A DNA stretch of 64,000 bases from Carposina sasakii (taxonomy: Eukaryota; Arthropoda; Insecta; Lepidoptera; Carposinidae), in the NCBI GenBank assembly GCA_014607495.2, contig CP053153.1, positions 10,230,001 to 10,294,000 on the forward strand, written 5' to 3'. This document shows positions 36,790-49,319 of this stretch, one piece after another (position 1 is the stretch's first letter; each line of letters opens with the position of its first letter). A model generated the notes under the pieces. It was not told where the DNA came from. It saw only the letters and a list, made by a program, of their open reading frames with translations, and did no database searches. The position numbers and the translations under genes are program-made.

Positions 36790-36958
36790 GTGGTGTGCGC
36801 GCGCCGGCCAGTAGTCCAAACTCTCGCGCCGAGCTCAGGCGTCGGCTAGCTCGACGTAGTAGCGCCCTCGCGACTCTTTCGCACCATTTTACCGCGAAGT
36901 GTGTGTGACACTGGATCTCCTACTGGATAGGATCCCAGCTCAAATTCAGGCATTTCAG
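36790..36958 (+). promoter_or_regulatory. CpG-rich block ending in a consensus splice donor
   Basis: GC-rich sequence (GTGCGCGCGCCGGCCAG and more) in AT-rich surroundings, ending CATTTCAG|GTGAGT at 36958/36959. It could be a distant untranslated first exon of gene 2. It could equally be part of a retroelement: a minus-strand open frame crosses it, and adjoining sequence looks repeat-like. Confidence 0.25.
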
Positions 36959-37380
36959 GTGAGTCCACACTAGTGACGATCATAGATAAAACACTGACAG
37001 CAGAAGTAGTTCTCAGAAAAATTTTGCAGTGACAAGGAAATAGTATGACCTGTACTTTCGAGGAATGGAAATTGATGGTGTGACTAGCTGTTCCCCGCAA
37101 CTTTGGTTCTATGGTCAACTTAGAAAAAAGGGCCTTTGTTAAATTCGTCTCTCTAGTTATTTCTAGTTTAATATTCAATCAAAGAAACCTTTTAGAAACG
37201 TTATTTCAGTCGACCCACGACCTATTATCGCGTTTAATTTAATTACATATCTCATTGCTCTAAATTTTATTTTATTTTTTTCCTTAGTTTTAATTTAGTT
37301 TTCTTTTTTCACTGAACCTGTCATCTTCTTGTCCGTAATAGAGGAAGAGCGTTACATTGGCATTGAAATAATAAAATATA

Positions 37381-37765
37381 CAGGGTGTGTGTGATAGCCA
37401 GGCAAATACTGAAATATTGCACAAGTACCATCGTTTTGAGTTATACTACAGTGTTATTACTCGCAGGAAATGCATTGTTAATTTGATTATCCACAATGTG
37501 TGCTTTCCGCGCAAAGTGTATCGATCGATCCTATGACTAGGTAAATGGGTTTTTTGGTTATTATGTGATACATTGGTGTTTTTGGGATCACTTGTGATTC
37601 TTAATTGAGGTCAATCAGTTAAAGAACTTTCCATAGGTTAAACAAACCGCACAATTTTTTTTCCAAAAAAAATGAAAAATTTCGAAAATTTTCAGTGGTT
37701 TTCGCCTCAAAATCATGACCTGAAGTCACGATATCAATATTTGTCTGGCTGTCAAAAACATCCTG
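37381..37765. mobile_element. TA-flanked MITE, family D-related with different interior
   Basis: Ends CAGGGTG and CATCCTG with TA on both sides (37379-37380 and 37766-37767). The interior differs from family D. Its right part resembles 54064-54200 inverted (TTTTTCATTTTT and AAATTGTG blocks). Confidence 0.7.
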
Positions 37766-38130
37766 TATATCTCTCTCTGCCTATATTCAATTTTGTCAAG
37801 ATTTTATTCCTGTATTCCATTACAGTTGTTTAGATGGAATAGGGCAGCATTTTAGAATGCAAAAGTTACGTGAATACCAAGTAAGATTCAAGATATAGCA
37901 GAGCTATATTTTTAAAATTTCCAATATTTTTTATAAACCATCAAGCAAAGAGTACTTCACACTGACAAGATTGATTTAAAGTACTTATGATAAGATAGTC
38001 TATTTGAATACATATTTGCAAATAGTCGTCTGCATGATAGGTAAGTACAACATTTAAACATTGGTGTCGAGGTTATGTAAAGACCTACGTTAAAATTTAA
38101 TAACATACAAAATTACTGTTTTTATCTAAA

Positions 38131-39272
38131 ACTAGTGGCCCGCCCTCGCTTCGCTTCGGTACATATCAGTACATTAGCTACAACTTCATATGTAGGTACA
38201 GCGGTTTTCGTAAAAATTTGGAACTCCCGTTGGTTCCCTTCCCGTGGGAATTTCTGAAAATCCGTTCTTAGAGCTTCCTCGTAGTCCCTAATCCGATTTT
38301 AGCTTAGTAAAATAGCGGTTTTCGTAAATATTTGAAATTCCCGTAAGTCACCTTCCCGTGGGAATTTCGGGAAATCCGCTCCCTCGCAGTCCCTAATGAA
38401 CGTACAGGTCTGGTTTCAAATTCATATGTATCGCGGTTGTCGTAAAAAAAATGAATTCCCGTTTGTCACCTTCCCGTGGGAATTTCGGGAAATCCGTTCT
38501 TAGTGCTCCCTCGCAGTCCCTAATGAACGTACAGGTCTGGTTTCAAATTCATATATATCGCGGTTGTCGTAAAAAAAATGAATTCCCGTTTGTCCCCTTC
38601 CCGTGGGAATTTCGGGAAATGCATTCCTAGTGCTTCCTCGGAGTCCCTAATGAACATATATGCCCAATTTCAGATTCATATGTGTAGCCGTTTTCGTAGA
38701 AAAAAATAAATTCCCGTTGGTCCCCTTCCCGTGGGAATTTCGGGAAATCCGTTCTCAGTGCTTCCTCGGGGTCCCAAATAAATATAAATGCCCAACTTTA
38801 GATTCATATGTGTAACCGTTTTCGTAAAAAAATATTAATTCCCGTTGGTCCCCTTCCCGTGGGAATTTCGGGAAATCCGTTCTTAGTGCTTCCTCGCAGT
38901 CCCTAATGAACATATATGCCTAATTTTAGCTTCATATTTATAGCGGTTTTCGTAAAAATTATTAATTCCCGTTTGTCCCCTTCCCGTGGGAATTTCGGGA
39001 AATCCGTTTTTAGTCCTCCCTCGCTGTCCCCAATGAACATATATGCCCGATTTCAGCTTCATATGTATAGCGGTTTTCGTAAAAAATATAGAATTCCTGT
39101 TGGTCGCCTTCCCGTGGGAATATCGGGAAATTCTTGTAGCCTATGTTCATCCAGGTCCAATAAGGATTCTAACGGTGAAAGAATTTTTTAAATCGGTCCA
39201 GAAGTTTTTGAGCCTATTCATTACAACCAAACAAACAAAGTTTTCCTCTTTATAATATTAGTGTAGACTATA
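38131..39272 (+). mobile_element. SINE-like element with internal minisatellite
   Basis: Starts CTAGTGGCCCGCCCTCGCTT and ends AAATCGGTCCAGAAG...AAGTTTTCCTC and TATAATATTAGTGTAGA, ends typical of a lepidopteran retroelement. Between them are eight tandem units. Confidence 0.75.
38200..39135 (+). repeat. minisatellite, eight units of about 113-128 bp
   Basis: The core CTTCCCGTGGGAA occurs at about 38239, 38352, 38471, 38598, 38726, 38852, 38980 and 39108. Spacing settles at 126-128 bp in the later units. Each unit also has TTTTCGTAAAAA or a variant and GTCCCTAATGAAC. Confidence 0.85.
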
Positions 39273-39599
39273 GTTAGGTACGTTCATCCAATTAGTAGAT
39301 AATCTCATGCATATTTGCACAAGTTGTCGTTTGGTATTTATTATGTGTGTAATAACTAAAATATTACATATTTTAAAAAGATAAAATAATGTTTCCAGTT
39401 ATTTGTTGGTTTTCAACATACATGAAATTTAATGGCTTTACTTTTAACGAAGCGTAAGTTACCTATGTAAAAATTACTACATACCTACACTGTAAATCAA
39501 TGAAATCGAAATTGATTCTGCGATAAAATTCAATAAAGAGATGTTTGCAAAAACTGAATACTCGTACTTACTGGCTTCGACTAACATTCCGATTCTAGT

Positions 39600-39960
39600 G
39601 AACAGGAGCTAACGATGTCCAGAGACTCGCCGCGGGCACGTACAGCTGATCAAAGGTCAAATGAATACGTAGCCCGACCGGCCAGAAAACATCATGACCT
39701 CCCACAAATTAGAGAGAGCTAATTACTGACAAATCTCACACGCCTGAATCCAACACTGATAACGCTTTATTGATAGCACTTGTTGCATGTGAACGCGTGT
39801 GTCTATGAAAGGAGGTTGGTTTTGAAGCCAAGGATTCATCAAGGCGGCGTGAGGACTTAGTATTCCCAGCGCGCATGCGCAGAACGGTGGCCGTGTGACG
39901 TAAGGTCGAGCTCACTACATTACGCGAGATTAACATGCTTCCCATGAGACTGGAACGCTA
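39600..39960. promoter_or_regulatory. CpG-rich block with NRF1-type and CRE-type sites
   Basis: GC-rich patch containing the perfect palindrome GCGCATGCGC at 39871-39880 (NRF1/erect-wing-type site) and GTGACGTAAG near 39895 (CREB/ATF-type). Together they look like an animal promoter or enhancer. No nearby coding exon was identified. Confidence 0.3.
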
Positions 39961-40322
39961 AACGTTTAGCAGACAATGCGCAAATTCCGTTATCATCACT
40001 GATAAATGTCTCTATTTCAAACGAGCCGCTCTACTTTAAGCCGGTGACAACCCAACTTTACAATTCAAATAAGTTAACAGTAGTAAATTTTGAAATTATT
40101 TTTAGAATCTGACTTTGCTACTAACCATAAATAAATGAAGCTCTTTTTCAAAACCTAAACCTCATTAACATACATTATACACACATAGTCATTCATACTT
40201 ACGAGTATGTATAGTCATCACAGAGTAGGTACGAGTACGTGGATATATAAAAACTGCATACAGTATAGGTGTAATCTTTATGAAATAACGTGAATAAATT
40301 ATGTTTACCATGTGGTTAAATA

Positions 40323-40707
40323 CAGGATGTTTTTTCGTGGCCACCCTTTACGAAGGTTACGTACTCTATACATCAAATAAAGTAAGTTTATGCCAAAAAA
40401 TGCTGGGAAAAAATTTTTTTTTTCAGAAAATTATTTTTATCACTTGATCGGGCGAAATTTATAGTGTATAGTGTTTATGTTAGTTTTTTTATAGACAGAT
40501 ATTAATTATTTCTCGTGAAAAAAATTTGCTACGCGCGTCTATGTGCATTTATGTTATATAAATGTTATATAATATATTAACTCAACTTTGGACCCTAATA
40601 TTTTGGAAACCAGACACTTCCCAGGTATGCTTCCATGGACAAAAATTATCGTGATGATGAGGAGATTCCGTAGTTTTCGGGAACGTTGACGATCAAAAAT
40701 CATCCTG
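40323..40707 (+). mobile_element. TA-flanked MITE family D, copy 2
   Basis: Perfect ends CAGGATG and CATCCTG with TA duplicated on both sides (40321-40322 and 40708-40709). The interior matches copy 1. Confidence 0.82.
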
Positions 40708-41137
40708 TATATTGTTTATTACAATCCAAACTAAAACATTGACGGCGGAATGGATAAAGGCTAGTCTACGAATTTATTTTATCTTCGTCATTCATTATCT
40801 TTTTGTGTATCTATACTCGTATGTACATATGTCTAATTCATTATAACGTGACCAAATACTAAAATAGTTATCTATTTCAAGATAAATTAATATCAGTTAA
40901 CAACGTACCAGTTAACGTGATATAAAGAACAACATGCGCAAGCGCATCCCTATGTACTTCGTCGCTCCATTATGATTATGAACACTTAAAAAATTCGAAG
41001 AATTAGGAACTTGATTTTTGACATGTTTTTTAATGCTAACTCTTAATTTAAAAAGCACTTAAGACAAGGTTTTTTGTGTTTGAATAAATTACAGAAATGG
41101 TGCTACCAAGGTGTGCTAGAGTGAGTTTTAACAAATA

Positions 41138-41200
41138 CTAGTGGACGCCCGCAACTTCGTCCGCGTGGATTGCAGAAAAAACAAAAGTCGGAAGAATAGG
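41138..41200 (+). mobile_element. SINE-like family A, copy 9 (end fragment)
   Basis: CTAGTGGACGCCCGCAACTTC and the following 40 bp only. Confidence 0.6.
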
Positions 41201-41690
41201 AGTCGAAATTACCCGTTAACAGGCATAGGAGTTATTTAATGAAACGGACTCTACCTATAACAATACAATACATGGATTTCGGAACTGGAATAAATCATCC
41301 CGTAATCTGAAAAGCATAGCATTAGCTTTACATGGTTTTAAGTTACGGACTCCTATATGGATGCCTTTCCACCAGAAGTCTAGCTAAACTATAACTGTGA
41401 GAACATTTCCAGTTATATTACGCTATGTAGGTGCGCAGCTCGACGCGTTCCTGAACAATTATGGATAAATTAGTGTAATTTTAAATTTAATAATAAGTAG
41501 GTATTTGTATTTATCGCAATGCGAAATAATAATACGGTAACGATATTGAAAACAGGTGGGTCGTGTTACACGACCTTCGGTTTAATCTCAATTAAAATCA
41601 TAAAACTCATAAAATAATGCTTTTATTACAATAGATTTTCCTTAACTCAGTCTTTGTTAGGGAGTAACCATCTAGAGTTGAGAACTATTA

Positions 41691-42250
41691 AGCCTAGTTC
41701 GGACTAGGCTAGTTTTTAGTTTAGTAATTTAGTAGAGTAGCGAGTAATTTTGTGGCTAAATGTGTGGGAATCACAAAAAATTAGTGAAGTAGTTTAGTGA
41801 ATAATTAAGTCAAATCGATCCATTTTACTCTATTTTTAACGGGCGAGTAGCGCCTCCCACCACGCGTCCGTGCTCACTGGTTCACCGGCTAAATAAATGC
41901 GAAATTGTCGATTTAGTCGAGTTTATTAGTTTCCTCAAGAACTCACACTGTATTATTTGGGTTATTTTTATGCTAATTCTTTCAGAAGAGTTAGTATCTC
42001 CTAGTTTATCTTTTCTATAGATCAATTTTCGTACCCATAGCTACGTTTTATTAATCACATAAATTTCCTCATCACCTCTTCTAAAATAGCCGTTACGATA
42101 AGCTTAAACAATTTATTCACTTCATTACGTTCAGCCTGTTCATCTTGCAAGACACCACACTATGTACTGTACTGGACTGTAAGCGAGTAGTTTAGCAACT
42201 AAATTACTCGCTGCTGGACTAAAATACTAGCCTAGTCCGAAAAAGGCTAG
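41691..42250. mobile_element. foldback TIR element, about 560 bp
   Basis: Left arm AGCCTAGTTCGGACTAGGCT, then TTTAGTTTAGTAATTTAG and AGCGAGTAATTT; right arm mirrors it (AAATTACTCGCTGC, ACTAGCCTAGTCCGAAAAAG). Arms are about 60 bp. No transposase. Confidence 0.7.
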
Positions 42251-42532
42251 GTACCCATCCTTTTAGATTATTATCGATGATTAGGTTGATACGCGATTTA
42301 GGTATCTTTAGCGTATTTGTAATAGTAGTGTATTAAATAAGAACCAATTAATATATTGTGCAAAGCTTCGTAGTATTCACGTGTTTTCATTTTCATTCAA
42401 TCCATAATATTTTTTTTTTCAATCTAATGAATTGATTACAATCTATCATTTGATTAAATTTTATATAATTTTTCTGTTCAAATGACCTATTATTTTTATA
42501 CTTTGTTGAATTTACTTCACGATAAAGTAAAG

Positions 42533-42660
42533 TCGAAGCAAAGCGATAGCGAAAATTGTACAATATTCGCCTTGAAATGTCAAAGTTCCTTTGAAATTCA
42601 TTTTACGTAATACGAATTTGACAAGCGATCAGCGATTTTTGTACAATTTTAGTTAAAAAT
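42533..42660. repeat. half copy of the AGCGATAGCGAAAATT MITE
   Basis: Starts AAGCAAAGCGATAGCGAAAA as in 51747-51893, and contains AATACGAATTTGACAAGCGA. The right arm is degraded. Confidence 0.55.
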
Positions 42661-43721
42661 AAGGGGGCATAAGTGTTTTCGTAGCACAAGGATCGAGCGT
42701 GCGTGCCTTAACCACGGGATGACTACGAATTTACTACGAAGTGCTACGAACCCTTTTACCGAATCCTTTCGTGAGACACATGTTTTATTTTCGTTTAGTT
42801 TTTAACGTTGTTTGATGTAATTCTACTTTATTGGACACTTCCATTGGTTCATTTTGTAATTCGTACTCGCTGAAGTAGCACTTAGTAGTAGCGCATAATG
42901 TATTTTAAATTGAGTTTCGGCAATCTGTATCCAAAACAAATAATACCTAATTATGCAATGAATAAGCATGCTAAGATTATTTAATTATTACTGTATATTT
43001 TTACAAATTAGGTATTTAGATTAAATTGTCAATAACGGAAACGAATATGTATGTCTATCTTTTGCATAGAGGGACATCCTTTATACGACTTTTATGAAAG
43101 TTTGATTATATTATCTTTTTTATTAGCAGCCCTAAGTTTAATAAAATAACTAGTAATAGTTACTACAAAAAGTCTTACATTATCTGTGTATAAAGCAATT
43201 TAAAAATATATGAAAGCGTAACAAACCGAATCTTATATATCTAGTTTATGCGCACAAAGTCGCGAGCAAAAGCACGTTCAAGATATACACACAATTTGAC
43301 TAGCAACGTTTGATTTTATTATTTTTCACATTATGAAGTAACTAAGTCAAAGCCTTCCGTGAATTCGATCGAACAAACATTGCACCGGAATCGCCTAAAT
43401 AAGAAACTCACAGTCCCACGCTAACTTAATTTTAAAGGTTCCGATCATTAACACTAAATATTTAAAAACCTGTTTCACATGTTACCAATATTACGAGTAT
43501 ATTCAACTTTTGTCTTTATTTATATTTGTAAAAAAATTAAAATATCACAGAGTTCGGTAAGGTTAGGTTTCCCAGGTCAATAACTTATAAATCAGTGACG
43601 TGTTAAGTGATTCCTCTTAATCAAGCCATCTGAGGTTGATTTGATAATTATATTAATTCTAACTATGCATTCCATAATAAGTCTTAGTGAATAACATAGA
43701 TCTCTAGCTGATCTGATGCGG

Positions 43722-43922
43722 GGCTTGGCTAGAATACATCTCCTTCCGTGCATGTCGTAAGAGTCGACAAAGGAACTCGGGCATACTCTCAGTCGATAAG
43801 CTAGCAACTTGTCGCTGATCATCGACATCGGTCCTCGCTGTGCCAAACGTGACCGTGGGATCTCCCTTATAATCCTGCAGGTATTGGAAACACAGCCGTG
43901 TGTATATATAATGTATGTTTAA
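43722..43922. repeat. interspersed repeat, copy 3 of the 6003 family
   Basis: AAGAGTCGACAAAGGAACTC, GATAAGCTAGCAACTTGTCG, ATAATCCTGCAGG and ACAGCCGTGTG. The best preserved copy in the window. Confidence 0.55.
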
Positions 43923-44689
43923 CGTTACGAACTTTAATTGCAGTACTCATCATGTTATAGTAAACATCATCATAGCAATCAACCTCTGGCCAAATCAAAT
44001 AACTTAACTACCGACCTACGTAGAGTAGCTTTAATAGCCAGTGCAATCACATAATTATTATTTATCTTGTTTACCTAAATCTTGTTTACCTAAATCACAT
44101 TTATTATAATATCACAGTAGTAGATAGAATATACGAAAAATAAGCACAATATGACGCAAGATAAATATAAGTTCACATGCAATTTTTTTTGCTTCATGTA
44201 AAGAAAAATAAAAGTAGTAAACTAGGGCAAACAGAATGATGTAGTAACTAATAAAATACATACATAATAGCTAATAATCTGACAAATATTTTCGTTCTTA
44301 CCTTCAAAGAGGCCTAACCGTCATATTTTACTATTGTGAGAATATTCACATACTTAAACTCTACAAATTGCAAAGGTACATAAAATAATGTGAATTCACG
44401 GAAACTATGGGTATCATCGCCATCTTTAGAAATACACAAATTGCGTGTACAAGTAAATTATAAACCTTAGGCAAAGGCAAACAAAGGCCAAAGTGTTAAT
44501 CCTTGGATGGTGAATAGGAAATACCGTGTAAAATTATGTTTGCATTACTATTTATTAGGTGTGAGGTCATTTATGTATTTTAGTACCATCCCAGTGCATA
44601 GTCAATAAAAAAATATGCAAATTCATTGAGTATATTAGAGATCCTTGTATAAGTCTGGCTGTAAATTTGAATGACTTGTACAGTAGTGC

Positions 44690-44910
44690 AATGGAGTGTT
44701 CCTGCAAAGGCGCAGGTGCACGTTTGCGCAGCGGCCTCGCGCGAACGGACATATCGCCTGTAAATGTTTACATTTGAGCCGGTGACGAGCTCGCGCGGAC
44801 TCACGCGCACCGATTAGTTGCAAAATGAAGTGATCGCGCCGAATTGAGTTCAGGGTCGAGCGTGCTGCCTCCGGGTGTTGCGCAAGCGCAAGTACCCGAC
44901 AATAACGTTA
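44690..44910. promoter_or_regulatory. CpG-rich block, candidate promoter or enhancer
   Basis: GC-rich patch with many CpGs and TTGCGCAAGCGCAAG at 44878-44892, close to the NRF1 consensus. Overlapping minus-strand open frames occur in all phases and look like by-products of base composition. Confidence 0.28.
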
Positions 44911-46830
44911 TCTATCCCATTAATAACATAGTTTTGGGACAGCTAACGACATTGATTAATATAAAATCATAATTATTTCATATTGTTACCTCATAAAAGT
45001 CATAATCTTCTAATTTTTCGTTGATTTTCTATAGGTATGTCGTGGCCATATCATTGAAAGGGCTATTGCATATGATTAGATCAGGTTTTACATAAAATGT
45101 TCATTATAGTCAGTCAGGTCTAACTAACAAAGTGTCATTGATTTCATTATTCCATGCAGATACAGTACACTCGAGTTGACCTTGACCTAGAATAACTGTT
45201 TCAAACGCATAGAGTACGTACGACCTACACCCACGGATCTACCGTACTGTCCCCTCAGCCCACAGGGTACCACACGAGTATCTACTACACGCATATGCCG
45301 TGCCAACACGCTCTGAATGAAACGTTGTCGCAACTATTATATTTAGGATTACAATAAAAGAGGAAGGTCTGTCATTTCGTCAACGGTACCACACCATGGA
45401 CAAAACGGTTATATTAAACACTATTGCAGCAAGCGATCTGTTGCGTGCAGCTGCGCTCGCTACGTTGCAGTTAATTCACTCTCTCGTTCCACTTTCCGGG
45501 ATCGCCATTAGAGCATATTTGTCGTTTGAAGTATAAGAGTTTTACTTGTAGCGATCAGCTGGTGAACATATACGTGTAGTATGGTATGAGGTAATGAATG
45601 ATTTTGTTGTTATCTATACACGCACAATACAGCAGATAATATAGAAATGGTAGAATATGATCGCATTGCCATACTCGTAGATTCTATTTTTCCAAAGTCG
45701 CGTAATCTGATCGCTAGCTCAAGTAACGAACACAGGTTGTAATTTCAAAACTTTGTTCTGCTATTTCGTTATCTTTTCGTTATCTTTATGTTCTTGGAAT
45801 AGAACCAGTTCAGCCACTGTCAAAACTATTACATAGATGTAGGTAGTTATGTAGGTACTAAACTGCACACTACGTCTATTTCGCAAAAAATATAGGTAGT
45901 TTACTTTAGTAAACTAATTGTATGTAGTGTATCTGCAAGTAGATTTTCTATTTCTCCTCCTATTTCTTTTAGTGTGCTTAGTCGAAAGATACATTATGTA
46001 GAGCCTAAGTTTATAATTTTTTTGTTATTGCATTATAAATATTGATGTTTACAGTAACTTTCTATTAAGTAAAGTATCAAACTAATAGTTAACAATGATA
46101 TTCTTTGTAAATACTGCTCTATATCACATATATCTATGTGTTCACGCTCATCCCTTTAGCGATAGATCGTAGAGTAGCCTCGTGCCCAAAACTCTACGCT
46201 GAATGTCCGCTGTGAATTTGGCAATATTATTACTATAACGGATCATTCTGTCATGGTGTATCAAAAATTAAGCAATAATGCGCATAAAAGTATAATAAAG
46301 TATAAAGGTATGCAATTTCTACATCGCTACAGCATGCATTGTGTTGAAAACGTAGATAGATTAGGGCCTGTTACAAATCACCTCATGTTACCTATTCTGT
46401 ACAAATCAATTCAGCTTTAGGCCCATTACGCTGCTCACGTCAATTTCATATTTAATTAGAAGATATTGTAATACCTATATAAGTGCTCTTACGAGAGTTA
46501 AATTGCGATTGCGTTAAATGTGAATGTGTTCTAGGTACCAGGTAGCTACCTCAAATTTTCTATAAAAAAAAATATTAAACATTAAATTCTTATTTAAAAA
46601 AAATTGAAATTGAATTCTTTGCTATTTTAATTATTTTTGTTTAATTGTAACAAAATACTGAAGTTAAGTACTGCTATTTAGTTTTAATTGTGTTTAGGTT
46701 AGATTATATGGAATTATTCATATAGGTACCAAAATAATTACTTGCTTTTTTAAGTAAAGTTATTTACCTAATATGCAGGTGAATTAAACTTTAAGTAATA
46801 TTTTTTTTTAATTGTAATTTATTACACATA

Positions 46831-47260
46831 TTATAAAATTATTAACAAAGAAAATATTCTTCACCCGAGTGGGAATCGAACCCATGACCACTGCAAACCG
46901 TGCCAGCCGCTATAACCACTAAGCCATTGGGTCAATTACTCGGATGACGAATTTTACCATCTCTTTTCTAAATTACATATTGGCAATATTATTCTTCATC
47001 TCGATAGCTATACACTAACCAAATCTCAGCAAACAAAGCTGAATCCCTCAGCACAATGTTTAAAGATGAAACGATCAACCATAACCTGACGGATTATATT
47101 AATGGAGAAGTGTTTTTATAAATTCATCTTAGTCAAGATATTATATATTATAAAATTATTAATAAAGAAAATGGAAAAAATCTTCACCCGAGTGGGAATC
47201 GAACCCACGACCACTGCAAACCGTGCCAGCCGCTATAACCACTAAGCCACCGGGTTAATT
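46831..47260 (-). mobile_element. tRNA-like SINE dimer, copy 2
   Basis: Two tRNA-like modules (minus-strand box B GGTTCGATTCCCAC in the right one, GGTTCGATTCCCAC-like in the left) with period 318 bp and the same spacer as copy 1. The modules are a different tRNA-like type from copy 1 (CTGCAAACCGTGCCAGCCGC instead of CTCTGCATTCCGCGTGCC). Confidence 0.7.
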
Positions 47261-47294
47261 ACACATATAAAGTTGCGTTAAGAATGCTCACCTG

Positions 47295-47379
47295 AAAACC
47301 AAAACAATGTCCAGAGGGTTAATATTTTTAACGGGACCCAGTTGCTTGTTGCGATCAAGTTTCAGCTTCAACAAGAAGG
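47295..47379 (+). pseudogene. short ATG open frame interrupted by hAT element (uncertain)
   Basis: Closing the gap left by the hAT insertion, a frame from about 47313 reads MSRGLIFLTGPSCLLRSS and continues with KKAAADK across the target site. It resembles a mitochondrial-type presequence (basic, Ser-rich) but is too short to assign and may be chance. It is cut on the right by SINE-like copy 10. Confidence 0.2.
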
Positions 47380-47944
47380 CAGTGGCGTAGCTAGGTAACT
47401 AGGGACCCTGGGGCAAATAAAAAATTCGGGCCCCACTACTATCTCAACTAATTCGATTGTGAGCAATTTTTGCTTACTATCTTCTCTTTATTGCACGTGA
47501 CTAGACATTACCAAGAATTTTTAAAGTTTACGAGCTCCATAAGATAGATAATACATGCGCGAGCGTAGCGAGCTCGAAATTTTTTCTCGTATTTGCCATG
47601 TAACTTGTCTTATTACGTTCTTGAAAATTTAAGCTCTACAGAGGATTTCTGACCATTGCTAAATAAAACATGAAATAGGTTACAATCGGGTAGACATTAT
47701 CAAGAATTTTTGGAATTTACGAGCCCCATAATTGAAAACTGAAAGAAACATAATAGATGCGCGAGCGGAGTGAGCGCGAAATTTTTTTCTCGTATTTACC
47801 ACATAACTCAAGTAAGATGTCTATTACATTTTGAAAATTCAAGCTCTACTCTACCCAGGAATTCACGGTAAGGATTCGAGGGCCCCCTGAGCTTGAGGAC
47901 CCCGGTGCACTGCCCCGCCTAGCCCCTAGGTAGCTACGCCTCTG
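47380..47944. mobile_element. non-autonomous hAT element with perfect 8-bp target duplication
   Basis: Ends CAGTGGCGTAGCTAGG and TAGGTAGCTACGCCTCTG, flanked by CAAGAAGG on both sides (47372-47379 and 47945-47952). 565 bp, no transposase. The interior holds a tandem duplication of about 180 bp (AGACATTACCAAGAATTTTT and AGACATTATCAAGAATTTTT). Confidence 0.85.
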
Positions 47945-47973
47945 CAAGAAGGCTGCTGCTGACAAGCTATCTA

Positions 47974-48340
47974 TACATATGTATAATAAAAATGTAACGG
48001 GTCGCTGTCTGTACATGGAAGATATATGAGAAAAAAATATTATAGAAGACCTTCATCAACGCACTACTCGTAGTACCCAAAACAATGATTTTTGGAATTT
48101 TTGTCTGTTTTTCGGTTTGTCTGTGCGTTTGTGCACGCTAATCTCAGAAACGGTTGAACCGATTTCGATGCAGTTCTCAGGAATATACCTATATTGTGAC
48201 AGATAGGCTACTTAACATATAGGCTACCCACTTAACATATAGGCTACTTTTTATCCCGGGAAAATGTTTTTATCCCGAATAATTTCGACATTTAGTTTTT
48301 TCTGTAATCTACGCGGATGGAGTCGCAGGCGTCCACTAGT
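47974..48340 (-). mobile_element. SINE-like family A, copy 10 (near full length)
   Basis: Minus-strand CTAGTGGACGCCTGCGACTC to the TATACATATG tail. It contains a short local duplication (CTTAACATATAGGCTAC twice near 48205-48243). Confidence 0.8.
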
Positions 48341-49319
48341 TCTTAATAAAAATCAGATAAAAATGTCTTGTCACTTCAACACTTACCCAAATGACCTTTA
48401 TGTAACCAGCTAAGGCCAATGTCAAAGATCATGTTTTAAAGTTTTTAACGCGCTAACATTCGTAATTTTTATAACAGCGTCAATAAGTCGATTAGAATTA
48501 ATGCAGCAGGTAATCAAATTGTGTAACTCTACCAATTTAAATTAGTCAGTTACTTGTTTTAAGCTATGTAGTTCATTGACTTGTTTGGTTAACTAGTAGG
48601 TCAAGTGCAGTGTTCTGATAGAATCAGGTCGTGATTTGTATACCGTCGACATCGTTGGCTAAAGGTTGACAATGGTCATTTGTGGTTGCTACACAGTTGC
48701 CAATAGCAAATACAACCCCTATTATGTTATCATGAATGAAAGTTAAAGCATTTGAATTAAATTGCTGGAATGAAATCGAAAAATGACACACCATTTTTTC
48801 GCAATCGTCCCAGGAAATTAAAAATGTTTTCAATTATATCTATTTATTACAAGTATTCAGTGTTTGTAATTATTTGCCGATGTATAAAATCATTCAAAAA
48901 TTATTTCCGCCGCATTTCCAGCAAATAATGACACTGACAATCGGACAAACCTCCAGATAATCTATAAAAATCATGATTGGCCATGGCCAGCCAATGTCAA
49001 ACCAATTATCGTAACCCTTACCTGATACGGAAAGAGTAAAAGTAAGAGGCATCATCGTCAATTAGCTATTTGATTATTACAATCCTTTGTAATCGACATC
49101 ATTTTCGTGTTGAAAATACTGCGCCAGTCTAAGGAAAATTAGATCCTTTTACCATTCTGGTAAGTGTAAATGAGATATTATAGCATAGTACGAGTATTAA
49201 GATGTATCCTGTACTTAATAGATATATTGGGTATGCGGCAAGTATGTCATAGTTAAATAGGTCCAAATAATAACAGACGTGGAATTAGTAGGAGAAAATG
49301 GCATCGAGAAACCTTAAAT

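Noticed and set aside
36846..37178. 110-codon minus-strand frame across the CpG-rich block
   Set aside because: No recognisable domain; it may belong to a retroelement, so it was not called as a gene.
38916..39255. Overlapping open frames with repeated peptide pattern
   Set aside because: They come from the tandem units of the minisatellite, in more than one frame.
44567..44823. Three minus-strand frames at the CpG-rich block
   Set aside because: Open in all phases because of base composition, with mutually inconsistent peptides.
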